A stretch of 64,000 bases of DNA from Dasypus novemcinctus (lineage: Eukaryota; Chordata; Mammalia; Cingulata; Dasypodidae). Of the stretch, positions 50,635-62,700 are shown one piece after another. The translations under genes were made by a program, and so were the position numbers. The stretch is taken from positions 94,989,157 through 95,053,156 of the forward strand of contig NC_080680.1 in assembly GCF_030445035.2 (NCBI RefSeq), given 5' to 3'. The notes below the pieces were generated by a model. It saw only the letters and a program-made list of their open reading frames with translations, was not told where the DNA came from and did not search any database. The stretch's first letter is position 1. Every line of letters starts with the position of its first letter.

Positions 50635-53600
50635 TTTGCTGATGACATGATCCTACACATAGAAAGCCCTGAGAAGTCTACAACAAAATTTCTAGAACTT
50701 ATAAACGAGTTCAGTAAAGTTCTATGTTATAGGATCAATGCACAAAAATCAGTAGCATTTCTGTACACTGATGATGAGCAATCTGAGGATGAAATCAAGA
50801 ATCAAATAACATTTACAATATAAATAAAAAAACCCAAATACCTAGGAATAAATTTAACTAAAGATGTAAAGGAAGTATACATGGAAAACTACACAACATT
50901 GTTCACCAAAATCAAAGAAGACCTAAATAAATGGAAGAATATTTCTTGCTCATGGATAGGAAGACTAAATATTATTAAGATGTCTAACCTACCATAACTG
51001 ATCTACAGATTCAATGCAATGCCAATAAAAATCAACACAGCTTTTTTTAATGAACTAGAAAAACAATGAAATTTATTTGGAAAGGAAAGAGGCCCCAAAT
51101 AGCCAAAGACGTATTGAAAAAGAAAAATAAAATTGGAAGAATCACAATACCTGACTTCAGAACATACTACAAAGCTAGAGTAGTGAAAACAGCTTGGTAT
51201 TGGCACAAGGATAGACACACTGACCAATGGAACCAAATTGAGAGTTCTGATATAGATCCTCATATACACAGTCATCTGCTATTTGACAAGGCCACCAAGC
51301 ACACTCAACTGGGAGAGAATGGCCTCTTCAACAAATGTTGCCTAGAGAACTGGATATCCATATGCAAAAGAAGGAAAGAGGATTACCATCTCACACCTTA
51401 TACAAAGATCAATTCAAGATGGATCAAAGACCTAAATATAAGAGCCAAGACCATAAAGACCTTGGAAAACAATGTAGGGAAGCATCTAAAAGAACTTGTA
51501 ATAGGAAATGGCTTCATGAACTTCACAACAAAGCACAAGCAGCAAAAGAACAAATAGATAAATGGGACTTCCTCAAAATTAAAGGCTTTTGGACCTCAAA
51601 GGAGTTTGTCACGAAAGTGAAAAGAGAGTTTACCTGATGGGAGAAAATATTTGATAATCATATATCTGATAGGAGACTTATATCCTGCATTTTTAAAGAA
51701 CTCCTGTATCTTGAAAATAAAAAGACAAACAACCCATTTAAAAAATGGGCAAGAGATCTGAACAGATGCTTCTCCAAAGAAGAAATATAAATGACTAAAA
51801 TCTCATGAAAAAATGCTCAAAATCAGTAGCTATTAGGGAAATGCAAATTAAAACTGCAATGAGATACCATCTTACACCCATAAGGCTTGCAGCTATCAAA
51901 AAAACAGAGGACTACAAGTGCTGGAGGGGATGTGGAGGAATGGGAGCACTCATCCACTGCTGGTGGGAATGCAGAAGGATCCAGCCATTCTGGAGGACAT
52001 TTTGGCAGTTCCTCAAAAAGTTAGCTATAGATTTGCCATATGACCCAGCAATTCCACTGCTGGGTATATACCCAGAAGAACTGAAAACAAGGACACAAGC
52101 CTATATATGCACACCAATGTTCATAGCAGCACTATTCACTATTGCCAAAAGTTGGAATCAAACCAAATGCCCATCAACAGATGAATGGGTAAATAAAATG
52201 GAATACTACTCAGCTATAAGAACGAATGCAGTACAAACACATGTGATAACATGGATGAATCTTGATGACCTTAAGTTGAATTAAGCCAGTCAGGCATTGA
52301 AGGACAAATACTACATGACCTCTCTGATATGAAATAAGTAAATCAAGCTGTCTCAGAGAGCTAGAGACTGGAAGATAGGCTTAAAGGTATTTGGGGAGGT
52401 GAGGAAGATTGCGAGCTGACATCTATATGGGTGGAGTCTATGATAAACTGGAGATAAGTATTTGTACAGGGGAACGATAAGATGGGGGCATAGGGATACC
52501 TTTGGGTGAGGCTTTGAGGGCTTGAGGGAGTCTAGGGTTGAGAGGATGGGTCAGATGGCCCAAGGAATTGGGGGGAGGACTGGGGGGAACTTTTGAATAT
52601 GGGAGACTGTCAGGTATATCGTTGAAACTATAATGTTGAGAAAACTCTTTAAAAAATGTAATAATGAAGAATTATATGTTTAAGATGCTTAAAGGGGGGG
52701 GGCACCTGGCACAGGGGCAGGCTTCTAGGGAGTGTGTGGGTGCTCATTTTGTCATAGTGTGTTTAAATCATTGTTTAGAGACCATACAATGAGTGTGAAG
52801 GTGTACCCACATCCTGGGGAGACCTGATGTTCTCAAACAGAGGGAATTGTGTCCCTCCAGAGAATCGGTGGCTCCCATTGGGTTAGGGCAGTCTAGTATG
52901 TCAAGCCCTCAGCATTGTTACAAGTATCTGTAAATCTGACCCCTCAGGTAGTGAAGACTGATTGTCACTGTGGGCCCTGAGGGGAGGAGGAGAGAGGTAT
53001 GGAATAGATGGAAGCAGGGTAACTGCAGGCAATGGAAGTGTTCCACAAGATCATGCAATGATGGACATAGGACATGTTAAATTAAACTAAAAATGTATAA
53101 AAATCTATAGGCTAAAATGTAAACCATAATGTAAAACATAAGGTAACTAAAAATTTAGAAAATTGTTTCAATATCTGTACATCAGCTGCAGCAAATATAA
53201 AATGAACATATAAAAAGATCAATCCTGGGGAAGGGGGAAAACGGTTTGATGTTGAATATATGGGGTTCCCCTATATTGTATATGTGACTTTACTGTGGTC
53301 TAAAACTTTTTTGAAGATGAAATTAAAAATTTGGAGGAAAAAAAAAAGAAACGATGTAGACCCTGAGGAAGAAATGAAGAAATTGCCTTGCCACTGTCCA
53401 TACCGGGCAACACCTATTATGGTGATGAAAGGCAAAATGTCAAAAACAAAGTTTCATGATATTTTCATTTTTTAATACCCCAATTTATTTTTACTTTTTC
53501 AGTTTTTCTAAATTAGTATATATTGTATTTCTTATCTTTAAACCTATCACTACTATTTCATTTTCCCATTAATTGAATTTGGGAATATATTAGGCTACAT

Positions 53601-55213
53601 TTTTTAAGACATTTTTTACCACAGAAGGGTTTTACTATGGCAGGGGAGGAACGCTGGTGTGGGGCATTATTGGGGGGGACACGTGGTTGGGAGGGAGTTC
53701 TCCAGGGCATGTATAGAGGGTATATAAAAGTGTTCTGATATATGTTGGGTATTTTCATAGTAGTTAGAGTTACAAATGACAACTATAGGAGTACTGAGTT
53801 CCTAGCCAGGGGAGCTCTGTCACATTCCCCAATGGAACAGCAACAATCCCCCAAGTGCAAGGACAAAGACCAGTGAAGAAGGATGCTCCATTGATGAGCT
53901 CTTGATACTATTATCTATGCTTATGAGCCTATGTACCTGAAATTTGAACTAGGCCTAACGTGGCAGAATGCCTAAGAGTTACCTCCTGAGAACCTCCATG
54001 TTGTTCAAATATGACTACTCCCTAAGCCAAACTCAGCATGTAAATGCATTACCTTCCCCCCACCATGGGACATGACTGCCGGGGATGAGCCTCCCTGGTG
54101 CAGAGGAATTACAACCAATCACTAACTGATGATGGAACTAGAAAACGGCCTTGAATAAAAGGGGGAAATGGTAAAGGAAAATGAGTTCATATGGCTAAGA
54201 GTCTTCAAAAAAGAGTCAGGAGGTCATCAGAGGGGTTGCACTTATGCATGCCTCAGCAGGATCCCAGAGACAATCGAAATAGATACAACCCCAGGGACTG
54301 GTGCTCCTGAGGGTTCTACGGTCATGGCAGATGGCTCTGGAGTTCAGTGCCTTGTCAGTGGGGCCTACTTTGGAATTTGTGTTCCTGAGTGTGATGAAGT
54401 TGGACTCAGATGTGACCTTTCTACACATGCCTCTTCTGTCGCTTTTACTGAACCTGGGGTTAGTATGTGTATATACCCAGGAGACTTAATCTCTGGCCTG
54501 GTCATGTGCTAGTTGGGCTCTGAGCCTCAGCAGAGTTGCAGCTCCTACTCTCCAGTTTGCTGGACTTACCCAGGACAGCTAACAGGGAGGTGAAGATGGT
54601 CAATCACCACACCAGGGAACTGAGAGTGCCTACAACAGCAAGCAGAAGAATTGCATGCATTAACCATGTGGGATCTAAGCCCTCTCTCGATATAGAGGTG
54701 GAGTGGATATCACCATCCCAGGGTCCACAGGTTGGAGGGATAGAATATGGATTGGAATGAACTAACTGGTGTTCTACTATAGAACTAGTGTAACTGGTAA
54801 TGGAGGGAACTGTAGCACTGATGTGAAGAGAGTGGCCACGGTAGTTGCTGGGGGCACGGAGAGGGAAGAAAAGATGAGATGTGGAGGCATTTTCAGGACT
54901 TGAAGTTGTCCTGGGTGATGTTGCAGGAACAGATGCTCGACACTGTATATCCTGCCATAACCCACTGAATGTACTGGGGGAGAGTGTAAACTCTAATATA
55001 AACTATAATCCATGCAGTGCAGCAGTGCTCCAAAATATTCACCAAATGCAAAGAATGTTCTACAGTGATGAAAGAGATTGTTGATGTGGTAGGAGTGGGG
55101 GGTGGGAGGTGGGGCATGTGGGAGCCTCTTATATTTTTTGATGTGGCATTCTTTGTGATCTATGTATCTTTTTTCAAAAAAGACAATTTAATAAAAATAA
55201 TTTTAAAAAAAGA
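50635..55213 (+). mobile_element. Sense L1, 5' truncated: ORF2 C-terminal half and a 3'UTR of about 2.9 kb
   Basis: Starts inside the reverse transcriptase just before the FADDM motif (about 50643). ORF2 continues to a stop at 52282-52284. The C-terminal zinc knuckle is intact, with cysteines and histidine in the CX3CX7HX4C pattern ([18 protein letters not shown], about 51919-51972), and the tail ends [10 protein letters not shown]... Several in-frame stops (about 50820, 50995, 51067) and frameshifts between 51560 and 51800 show that it is dead. The 3'UTR runs from 52285 to a tail at about 55195-55213. The last 2.1 kb of it recurs alone at 34608, and shorter 3' pieces recur at 15640, 23390, 45605 and 62577. 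Confidence 0.88.
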
Positions 55214-55418
55214 CTGAATGCAATGTTGCTTATGAAGCAATCAGCAAAAGACCTTAGAATGCACTTGATACATGTTATTGATTGTGGAGAAAGGAAGGCA
55301 TGGAACATGAGAAATCACATGTGCTTCATGAGCATTCATTGTGTCTTGAATGGCAAAGTCACAATTTTAAGGAATGTGCAAAGTCATTCTGAGTCAAGGT
55401 GAATTAGAACACTATTTC
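55214..55418. other. Unique sequence between L1 and SINE
   Basis: No gene or repeat is recognised. It includes the left target copy of the following SINE. Confidence 0.4.
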
Positions 55419-55845
55419 GGGAAGCGGACTTAGCCCAGTGGGTAGGGCATCCGCCTACCACATGGGAAGTCCATGGTTCAAACCCTGGGCCTCCTTGATC
55501 TGTGTGGAGCTGGCCCATGCACAGTGCTGATGCACACAAGGAGTGCTGTGCCATGCAGGGGTATCCACCGCGTAGGGGAGACTACGCACAAGGAGTGCAA
55601 CCTGTAAGGAGAGTCACCCAGTGCGAAAGAAAGTGCTGCCTGCCCAAGATTAGCACCACACGCACACACAGCTGACAAAACAAGATGACACAATAAAAAG
55701 AAAACACAGATTCCCAGTGCCACTGATAAGGATAGAAGCAGTCACCAAAGAACACACAGCGAATGGACACAGAAAGCAGACAACTGGGGGGGCGGGGGGA
55801 GAAGGGAGAGAAATAAAATAAAAAATAAATCTTTAAAAAAAAAAG
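55419..55845 (+). mobile_element. DAS-type SINE (type I), sense, target duplication gaacactatttc
   Basis: The clearest sense copy: head gggaagcggacttagccc, B-box-like atggttcaaaccctggg, body, then aaataaaataaaaaataaat and an A-tail. The 12-bp duplication gaacactatttc is at 55407-55418 and 55846-55857. It is a good reference for all the antisense copies. Confidence 0.95.
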
Positions 55846-55879
55846 GAACACTATTTCCACTCTAAATGGTTTTCTCAGT

Positions 55880-56100
55880 CCATCCCTCACTCCCTAGCCT
55901 CACTCAAGCATAAATTCAGTGCTCCTTTTTTCTGTACTCCCAAAACATTTTACACTCCCTTATTTTATAATACTGACCACTCCATATTGTAATTGCATAA
56001 TTGTATGTATCTATCCCTACTAGATTGTGAGAAAAAGGACTTGGTGTAATCAAACTCCTTATTTATAGCATCTAATATTATGTTGAAGGAATGAATGAAC
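55880..56100 (+). mobile_element. L2 3' end relic (probable)
   Basis: ctactagattgtgagaaaaa, then gaaggaatgaatgaactgaa resemble the 3' end of L2 (…agaatgtaagctcc… …ttgaatgaatgaat). Diverged. Confidence 0.45.
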
Positions 56101-56496
56101 TGAAGATTTTAAGCAAAGGAGCAGCATAATTAAAGGCAAAAGGCTTTTTTGGGTGTTTCCAGCTTTCTCATTCTAAGAAGCTGACTGGTAGAATGGCTGC
56201 CTTCAATCAGACATGACAGGAGTGCATTTAGGTTTCTCTGTTTGCTATTTCTGGCCATATGTATTCCTTTATCTTAAGTCTTAAAACACTTAATAAATAC
56301 AATTATTGTTTTAATAGCAGAGCAATAAGAATGGATTCCATTTTGGAAGTACTTTTAAAATTCTCTCAAAATATTTAAAAAGAAATTCTATGCTTGGTAC
56401 TTTCATTTATTACCTTAACAAATGTATTGAAAGCCCATTATGGGCCAGACCCTGTGCTTGAAGCTGGAGATGCACCAGTGAACTGAAAAGAAGATG

Positions 56497-56936
56497 TGAT
56501 GGTTAGGCTAATGTGTCAGCTTGACCAGGTAATTGTGCTCAGTTGTTCGTCACGCAAGCCCTGGACTAACTGTAATATAAGAACATTTATAGGCGTTAGT
56601 CACCAGTGAGTTTATTGCATAAATGGCTGATTACATTTACGACCAACCAAGGAGATTGCCATCAGCAATGAGTGATGTTTTATCCAATCACTTGAATGCC
56701 TCAAAAGGGAAAGTGATTTCAGCATTCAGAGAGAATTTTCCAGCTTGTCTTTAGACAGCCAACATCTCCTGGAAACTCATCAGGGACCTTCATTGGAGGC
56801 CCTTGTTTGCAGCCTGCCTGGGAATTTGGACTTGTGCATCCCCATGGTCACATGGGAGAATTTTATAAACTCTTATACTATTTACAGATATCTTCTTTTG
56901 ATTCTGTTTCCCCAGAGAACCCTGACTAATACAAAA
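56497..56936 (+). mobile_element. ERVL-type LTR (MLT2-like)
   Basis: tgatggttaggctaatgtgt at the start, agaaccctgactaatacaaa at the end, with internal atccaatcacttgaatgcct. Same family as 33269-34148. A fossil solo LTR. Confidence 0.7.
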
Positions 56937-57114
56937 GAAATGACCCTACCTTCACAGAGCTGACTGGCTAGTATAGAAAGAGCTTGGTCAGCATTACCAG
57001 GGTCAGGAAGATAGCTGGGTTTGTAGAATATCTAAAGAGGGGCTAGGACCTTGGAGAAGAAAGTGAGAGGAAGCCATCAAAGACACTTTCCTGGTGTAGT
57101 CTTTGTACAACAAT

Positions 57115-57310
57115 ATAGAATAAGGTGGAATTTAAGAGCAAATCCATGTTTCCTGGATTAGCATCCTAACTCCTGCACTTCTTACTTATGTGACTTTGAG
57201 CAAGTTATTTAATTGGACTGAGCCTCAATTCTCACTATGAAAACAAGGACACTGCATTTGCAGAGCTATATATAAAGTGTCACATAAGTATTCAATAAAC
57301 ATTTATTATT
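57115..57310 (+). mobile_element. MIR SINE relic
   Basis: gactttgagcaagttattta, then tgagcctcaattctcactat, then agtattcaataaacatttat. Confidence 0.75.
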
Positions 57311-57344
57311 ATATGAATGAACTTATTTAAATCTCCGGACAGCC

Positions 57345-57480
57345 CAAAACCCATCTTATAGATGAGGAAACCAAAACTCAAAAAGACAAAAAGTTTCCCC
57401 AAAGTTGCAATCATTCACTAGCAGACTAGAATCCAGGAATGTTTACTTCCAGCCCTAGATTCTTTTCAGGTGCCACACAT
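57345..57480 (-). mobile_element. MIR SINE relic, antisense
   Basis: tagatgaggaaaccaaaact, then gcagactagaatccaggaat: reverse MIR 5' half. Confidence 0.6.
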
Positions 57481-58554
57481 TCTCCCTCCAACTGCCCAGG
57501 GACTGCTCCAGACCCAAACTTTCTTAATGTCCTTCAAAATCACAGTGATAACAAGCTTCAAATTATCTTAGATCCAGAGAAACTTGTCATCCTAGAATCC
57601 TGAGTTTCACAGTCTCTAACTCCTCTCCCAAGCCTCCCTCTTTAACAAGCTCCCTGGGGATGGTGGATGGAAAGATTCTTGTCTCCTTAGGTGAGGTTAC
57701 ATGAAAGGCAACTACCTTGGTCCAGATATTCCTTCCTTATCATCTGATGGAACACATAGGGGCCAGTATGGTACCTGAGAATGAGAGAAAGCCTCATTTT
57801 CCCAATGACTGGGGCTACACTGAAAGATTACATCTCTAAAGGAAAAGAGTGAAGTGGCTAAGATGGCAATTACACACGCAATGCCCAGGGTCAGCAAACC
57901 CTGTCACCTCCCACACTAAGTCTGGGGTCTTTCTTTCTCTGCCTGATAAGAAATCTCCACCTATCTGCCCAGCCTCCTAATCGCCACAATCTGTGAGGTT
58001 GAGGTAAAGATGCCTGGACACTTGAGTGACCGCCCTGGAAGCCACCATCCCTTTCCTGAGTAAGTAGCCATAACCACCCAAGCCCTAGAATCCTGGAGTG
58101 TAGGAAACTTAGAAATCATTTTTGTATGGCATCCTCTGCTTACAAGGATGAAATCTGAGGTTCAGCATGACTGGGACTGTGAGCCAGGTCATGAGACCCT
58201 TTGCATGCTGCCTCCTTTATTTCTCTACTTAAACTCCGGGTGCCACCATCTCCTCCACACACTCTGTTTCTTCTTCCCCATTTTCAAAAAGCAGGAACCC
58301 CAACCCTGAGGATGGGGGTTTGGCATTTGGGGACAAACAGTAAAGTTACCTGGATGCTGACCGGTAGAATCCAGTATTGGTTGGCCCAGCCTGGGTCTTA
58401 GATATCCCAAAAAGGCAGACCTGCTGAAGAAAGCTTCAGATTCTATGGTCCCACCACAACCTCTAAACACCTTCAGAGCATCCTGGGCCATGAGCTGACA
58501 CAGGGGAGTGGTAAGAGTAGAGAAAACTACTGGTAAGGCCTGGGTTGTCATCCC

Positions 58555-58665
58555 CCCTCCACCGATAACTTAAATATATAGTACTGAGCAAATCACTTCA
58601 CTCTCTGAGCCTTAGTTTTTCCCTATGTAAAGTAAGTGTGATATTTTCAACTGTATCTTTATACT
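58555..58665 (+). mobile_element. MIR SINE relic
   Basis: ctgagcaaatcacttcactc, then tgagccttagtttttcccta, then tgtaaagtaagtgtgatatt. Confidence 0.65.
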
Positions 58666-59580
58666 ACTTCTTAAGTAGTTATTCAATCTATAATATGCAT
58701 AGAAAGCAGAATTGCTCTGACTAAAAAGAAAGAGACTTGGAGCCTCTGCCCTTTAGTGTCCCCCTACAATTCCCTGCCCTATAACCTAACCCCCAGGGTG
58801 GGACTCTGAGTCTCCTAGGGAAACACAGTTTGATAACCAGTGAAATAGATAAATTCTAAGATCACTTCAACTTCCAACTACTTAGAGTTTTCTGAATGTC
58901 AGCCTGTTCCCCTGGAATTTACAGGCATCTGGGCTCCTGAAGAGTTCAAACTCTGGGAAGTAAATTTGGAAGAGAAAATTCTTGAGATCTTTTAAGATCT
59001 GAGATTTTTCCCCCTTATTCATGTACTTCAGAGGCAAATGGTTGAATTAACCACACTCCTCAGTTCATGATGTATTGTTAATACTGGAACCCTATTTATT
59101 TTTTTTAGTTAGTTAGCTTCCTCACCCACTCATGCACTTGTATACCCATTCACCTCTATTCTTCCCCTATTCTAATACATTTAATGCTTAATTTTGTGTA
59201 TGTATGTGCTTGTTGTTTTGTTGCATTTTTATTTACATCCATCATTTTGTATTACAGATCACACTAATTTTCTTACCTTTTCACTCAGATTATGTCTTTA
59301 AATCTGTCAGTGTTGCTGTGAGTAATTCTAGGCAGTTCTATTAATTCCTAAAACTTTAGAGTTTCATTGTAACTATGAATAGTATCTTATTTATTACTAT
59401 ATATTCTAGTTGGTTGTTGCTAATTTAGAGAAATGCTCTGATTTTTGTGATTTGATCTTATATCCAGTAACCATGCTGAACTCACTTACGGTTCTAATAG
59501 TTTGTTGATTGAGTGTTGCTTTTTACCAGATTCTATCTTCTGTAAATGAAAATTTTATATCCTTCCTTCTCTTCAATTCT

Positions 59581-60000
59581 TTTTTTTAAGATTTATTTTT
59601 ATTTATTTCTCTCCCCTCAACCCCCCAACCCCCAACCCAGTTGTCTGTTCTCTGTGTTCATTCGCTGCGTGTTCTTTTGTCCGCTTCTGTTATTGTCAGC
59701 AGCACAGGAATCTGTGTCTCTTTTTGTTACCTCATCTTGCTGTGTCAGCTCTCCATGTGTGCGGCGCCATTCCTGGGCAGGCTGAACTTTCTTTCCCGCT
59801 GGGCGGTTCTCCTCACGGGGCGCACTCCTTGAGCGTGGGGCTCCCCCACAAGGGGGTACCCCTGTATGGCATGGCACTCCCCGCACGCATCAGCACTGTG
59901 CATGGGCCAGCTCCACACTGGTCAAGGAGGCCACGGTTTGAACCATGGACCTCCCATGTGGTAGACAGACACCCCATCCATTGGGCCAAGTCCGCTTCCC
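59581..60000 (-). mobile_element. DAS-type SINE (type I), target duplication tcttcaattct
   Basis: The 11-bp duplication tcttcaattct is at 59570-59580 and 60001-60011. Confidence 0.9.
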
Positions 60001-60169
60001 TCTTCAATTCTTAATTCTTTTTCTTTTCCTACAGTGTTGGTCAGGATCTCCAGCACCCAGTTAGCATTCATAGTAAGGAGTGGGGGAAGATGCTCTGTCA
60101 TTCTTTTACCAACTTCCTGAGATAAATACTTGACAATTTTTTTAAGTCTTTTTTGATTCCTGATACATT

Positions 60170-60537
60170 TAAAAAAAAAAAGATTTATTTATTTATTTAA
60201 TTCTCCCACCCCTCCCCCAGTTGTCTGTTCTCTGTGTCTATTTGCTGCATCTTGTTTCTTTGCCCACTTCTGTTGTCAGAGGCAGGGGAAGTGTGGGCGG
60301 CGCCATTCCTGGGCACGCTGCACTTTCTTTTGTGCTGAGCGGCTCTCCTTACAGGGTGCACTCATTATGCATGGGGCTCCCCTACGCGGGGGACACCCCT
60401 TCGTGGCAGGGCACTCCTTGCGCACATCAGCACTGCACATGGGCCAGCTCCACACGGGTCAAGGAGGCCCAGGGTTTGAACTGCGGACCTCCCATGTGGT
60501 GTACGGACGCCCTAACCACTGGGCCAAGTCCGTTTCC
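60170..60537 (-). mobile_element. DAS-type SINE (type I)
   Basis: Target copies cctgatacatt (60159) and cctgataaatt (60538). Confidence 0.88.
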
Positions 60538-61330
60538 CTGATAAATTATTTAAACCCATAAAATTTCCCTCTATTTACTGTTTTGCACATACATATTATT
60601 GAATGGTATTTCTAAATTTCCTTTGTGATTTTATTTCTAACCAGGGGGTTAGTTGTAGTATATTATTTGGTTTCTAAATTTTAATTTTGAATTGTAATGG
60701 ATGTACTCATTTTTCTTTAATTAGGTCTTAGATTTTTGTTTTTTATTTTAGTAATAACATACTTTACTATGATATTTAATCATGCCTACTTTCTATCGCT
60801 TCAGCATTTCTTCAAAAATTTTCCCCTCTTATTTTGTTATCATTGCTATTCTCTCCTTCCGGGATTCTTATTACCCAAATGTGATACTTCTATGCTCCAT
60901 ATCTTTTAGTTTTTATTTAATATTTTCTTCTACATCTTTCTTGCTGTTTTCTGGGAGAGATCCTCAATATGATCTTTCAACCCACTAATTTGTCCTTCAG
61001 CTGAATCCATTTGCTATTTATCCCACATATTATGTTATTTTTTTGGATTATTATTTGTTTTCATAATAATATAACTCCTAGTTCTTCTATCATTTCTTTT
61101 TCTTACTTCACATTAATAGTATTTTTTTTCCCCTTTTTGTCCTTAACTTTATCATGCCCATTTTATTTTATTTATCATGCTCACCTACTGTTCAAGGCAA
61201 CCACTTTGGTCAGGAGATTCCCCTGTAAACACTTGAGAGACACAACCCTGGGAAAAGACAGGTTCTCAATGATTTGGAAGGGAAGGAGTAGAAGAGTGAA
61301 TGCCCAAAGGCAGTGAAGCAGTCTGCTTTT

Positions 61331-61703
61331 TTTTTTTTAAGATTTATTTTTTATTTATTTAATTCTCCTCCCCTCCCCCGGTTGTCTGTTTTTTCTGTGT
61401 CCTTTTGCTGCGTCTTGTTTCTCTGTCCACTTCTGTTGTCGTCAGCGGCACGGGAAGTTTGGGCGGCGCCATTCCTCAGCAGGCTGCTCCCTCCTTCGTG
61501 CTGGGCGGCTCTCCTTATGGGTGCACTCCTTGCGCGTGGGGCTCCCCTACGCGGGGGACACCCCTGTGTAGCATGACACTCCCTGTGCGCACCAGCACTG
61601 CGCGTGGGCCAGCTCCACACGGGTCAAGGAGGCCCGGGGTTTGAACCGAGGACCTCCCATGTGGTAGACGGACGCCCTAACCACTGGGCCAAGTCCATTT
61701 CCC
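61331..61703 (-). mobile_element. DAS-type SINE (type I)
   Basis: Target copies aagcagtctgcttt (61317) and aagcagcctgcttt (61704). The body is close to the copies at 14097 and 60170 (no cccagtgccactgataagg segment). Confidence 0.9.
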
Positions 61704-61959
61704 AAGCAGCCTGCTTTAATCTATTCCTCAACTCAGCTAGGCTTTTGAACTACCTTATCATTATTTCAGTAACGTTGCTGACATCGTCTGATGCTGCTAA
61801 TTTTTATAGCGAAGAATCAACAATGATTATTGCAAGGTAAAGATATGGATAGAAAAAGGCAGAATTTTTCTCCAACACATCCTCTGATAGTTGCCCCTGG
61901 CTACCCTCGACAGCAGCATCAGATTTATATACACAAACACCCCCACATAGACAACTCAC

Positions 61960-62082
61960 ACCATTTAGATGGACTTCAAATTCTCTAGGAGGGTCTCTTG
62001 TCTTTTCTGCTTGTCCCTCAGATCTGTGCTTTTTCACTTCTGTGTTTATCCAGTACTGGTACAGCTCTTGATAGTTTGCCAT
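61960..62082 (-). CDS. Possible first coding exon, unrecognised
   Basis: On the minus strand an ATG at 62082 in good context (aacaATGG) opens exactly 41 codons, beginning MANYQELYQYWINTEVKKHR, rich in charged residues, and ending HLNG at a consensus splice donor (GTGAGT, 61959-61954). The frame also stays open past the donor to 61804. I do not recognise the protein. No second exon is visible in the window, because the sequence left of it (the downstream side on the minus strand) is SINE and L1. It lies in a short non-repetitive stretch (about 61720-62180). It may be chance or a decayed exon. Confidence 0.22.
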
Positions 62083-62184
62083 TGTTACAGGAAAGCTTCA
62101 GACCTAATCAGATGTTTTCATTAAAATGTATTCTTCACTTATGGTAGATGTTCCCTTATATATACAATTCATAAATAATTTTGT

Positions 62185-62440
62185 TATATATAAAATATCA
62201 TAATAGCTAACATTTATTCAAGGCCTCTCTGTGGCACTGTATGTTTTATATGCTTCAGATGTTTTAATCTTCATAACAACCCTATGAAGAAGGTACTATT
62301 ATCATTCCTGTTTACAAGTGAGGAAATTAAAGCTTAGAGATCAAATACTTTCCTCAAAGCCACACTGATAGTATGAGGCAGGACTAGGACTTGAACCCCA
62401 TGCTGTCTGACCTCAGAGTCTAAACCTTTACTCACCATTC
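62185..62440 (-). mobile_element. MIR SINE relic, antisense
   Basis: taacatttattcaaggcctc, then cataacaaccctatgaagaa, then gtgaggaaattaaagcttag, then actaggacttgaaccccatg: a long reverse MIR. Confidence 0.8.
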
Positions 62441-62576
62441 TACATTCAGTGAAAAGTACAACTGCAACTCCCCCTTCCTGCAACCACATCCAACTTGAGC
62501 ACCAAGATTTAGCGATCCATGACTCTTTTTTAAACATGCCCTTTGTCTTCATTTTTCCTCTATAATTAAAAACCAT

Positions 62577-62700
62577 CCCAGGGTCCACAGGATGGAGGAA
62601 TAGAGTATGGATTAGAGTGGACTTACCGATATTCTACTATGGAACTATTGTGATTAGTAATGGAAGAAATTGTAGCATTGATGTGGAGAAAGTGGCCATG
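62577..62700 (+). mobile_element. L1 3'UTR fragment, sense, cut by the ERV
   Basis: It matches 45930-46060 and 54715-54840 almost base for base (gggtccacaggatggaggaa ... gcattgatgtggagaaagtg). The copy stops at 62700 where the ERV LTR begins. The rest presumably lies beyond the provirus, outside the window. Confidence 0.85.

Larger units (their letters stand above)
57000..59165. other. Mostly unique sequence with MIR relics
   Basis: No gene is recognised. MIR-like pieces are at 57115-57310 (+), 57345-57480 (-), 58100-58200 (-) and 58555-58660 (+). Frames of 61-108 codons here have no similarity I can name. Confidence 0.5.
59170..61190 (-). mobile_element. Old L1 (L1M type), antisense, with two SINEs inside
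   Basis: atccagtaaccatgctgaac (59461 on), tgaatggtatttctaaattt (60600 on), then tctccttccgggattcttat and atcctcaatatgatctttca in the ORF1 region. Non-coding and diverged. Confidence 0.7.

Noticed and set aside
57712-58551. Frames of 61-108 codons on the minus strand as a possible small gene
   Set aside because: No start context, splice sites or similarity. The area includes MIR relics.
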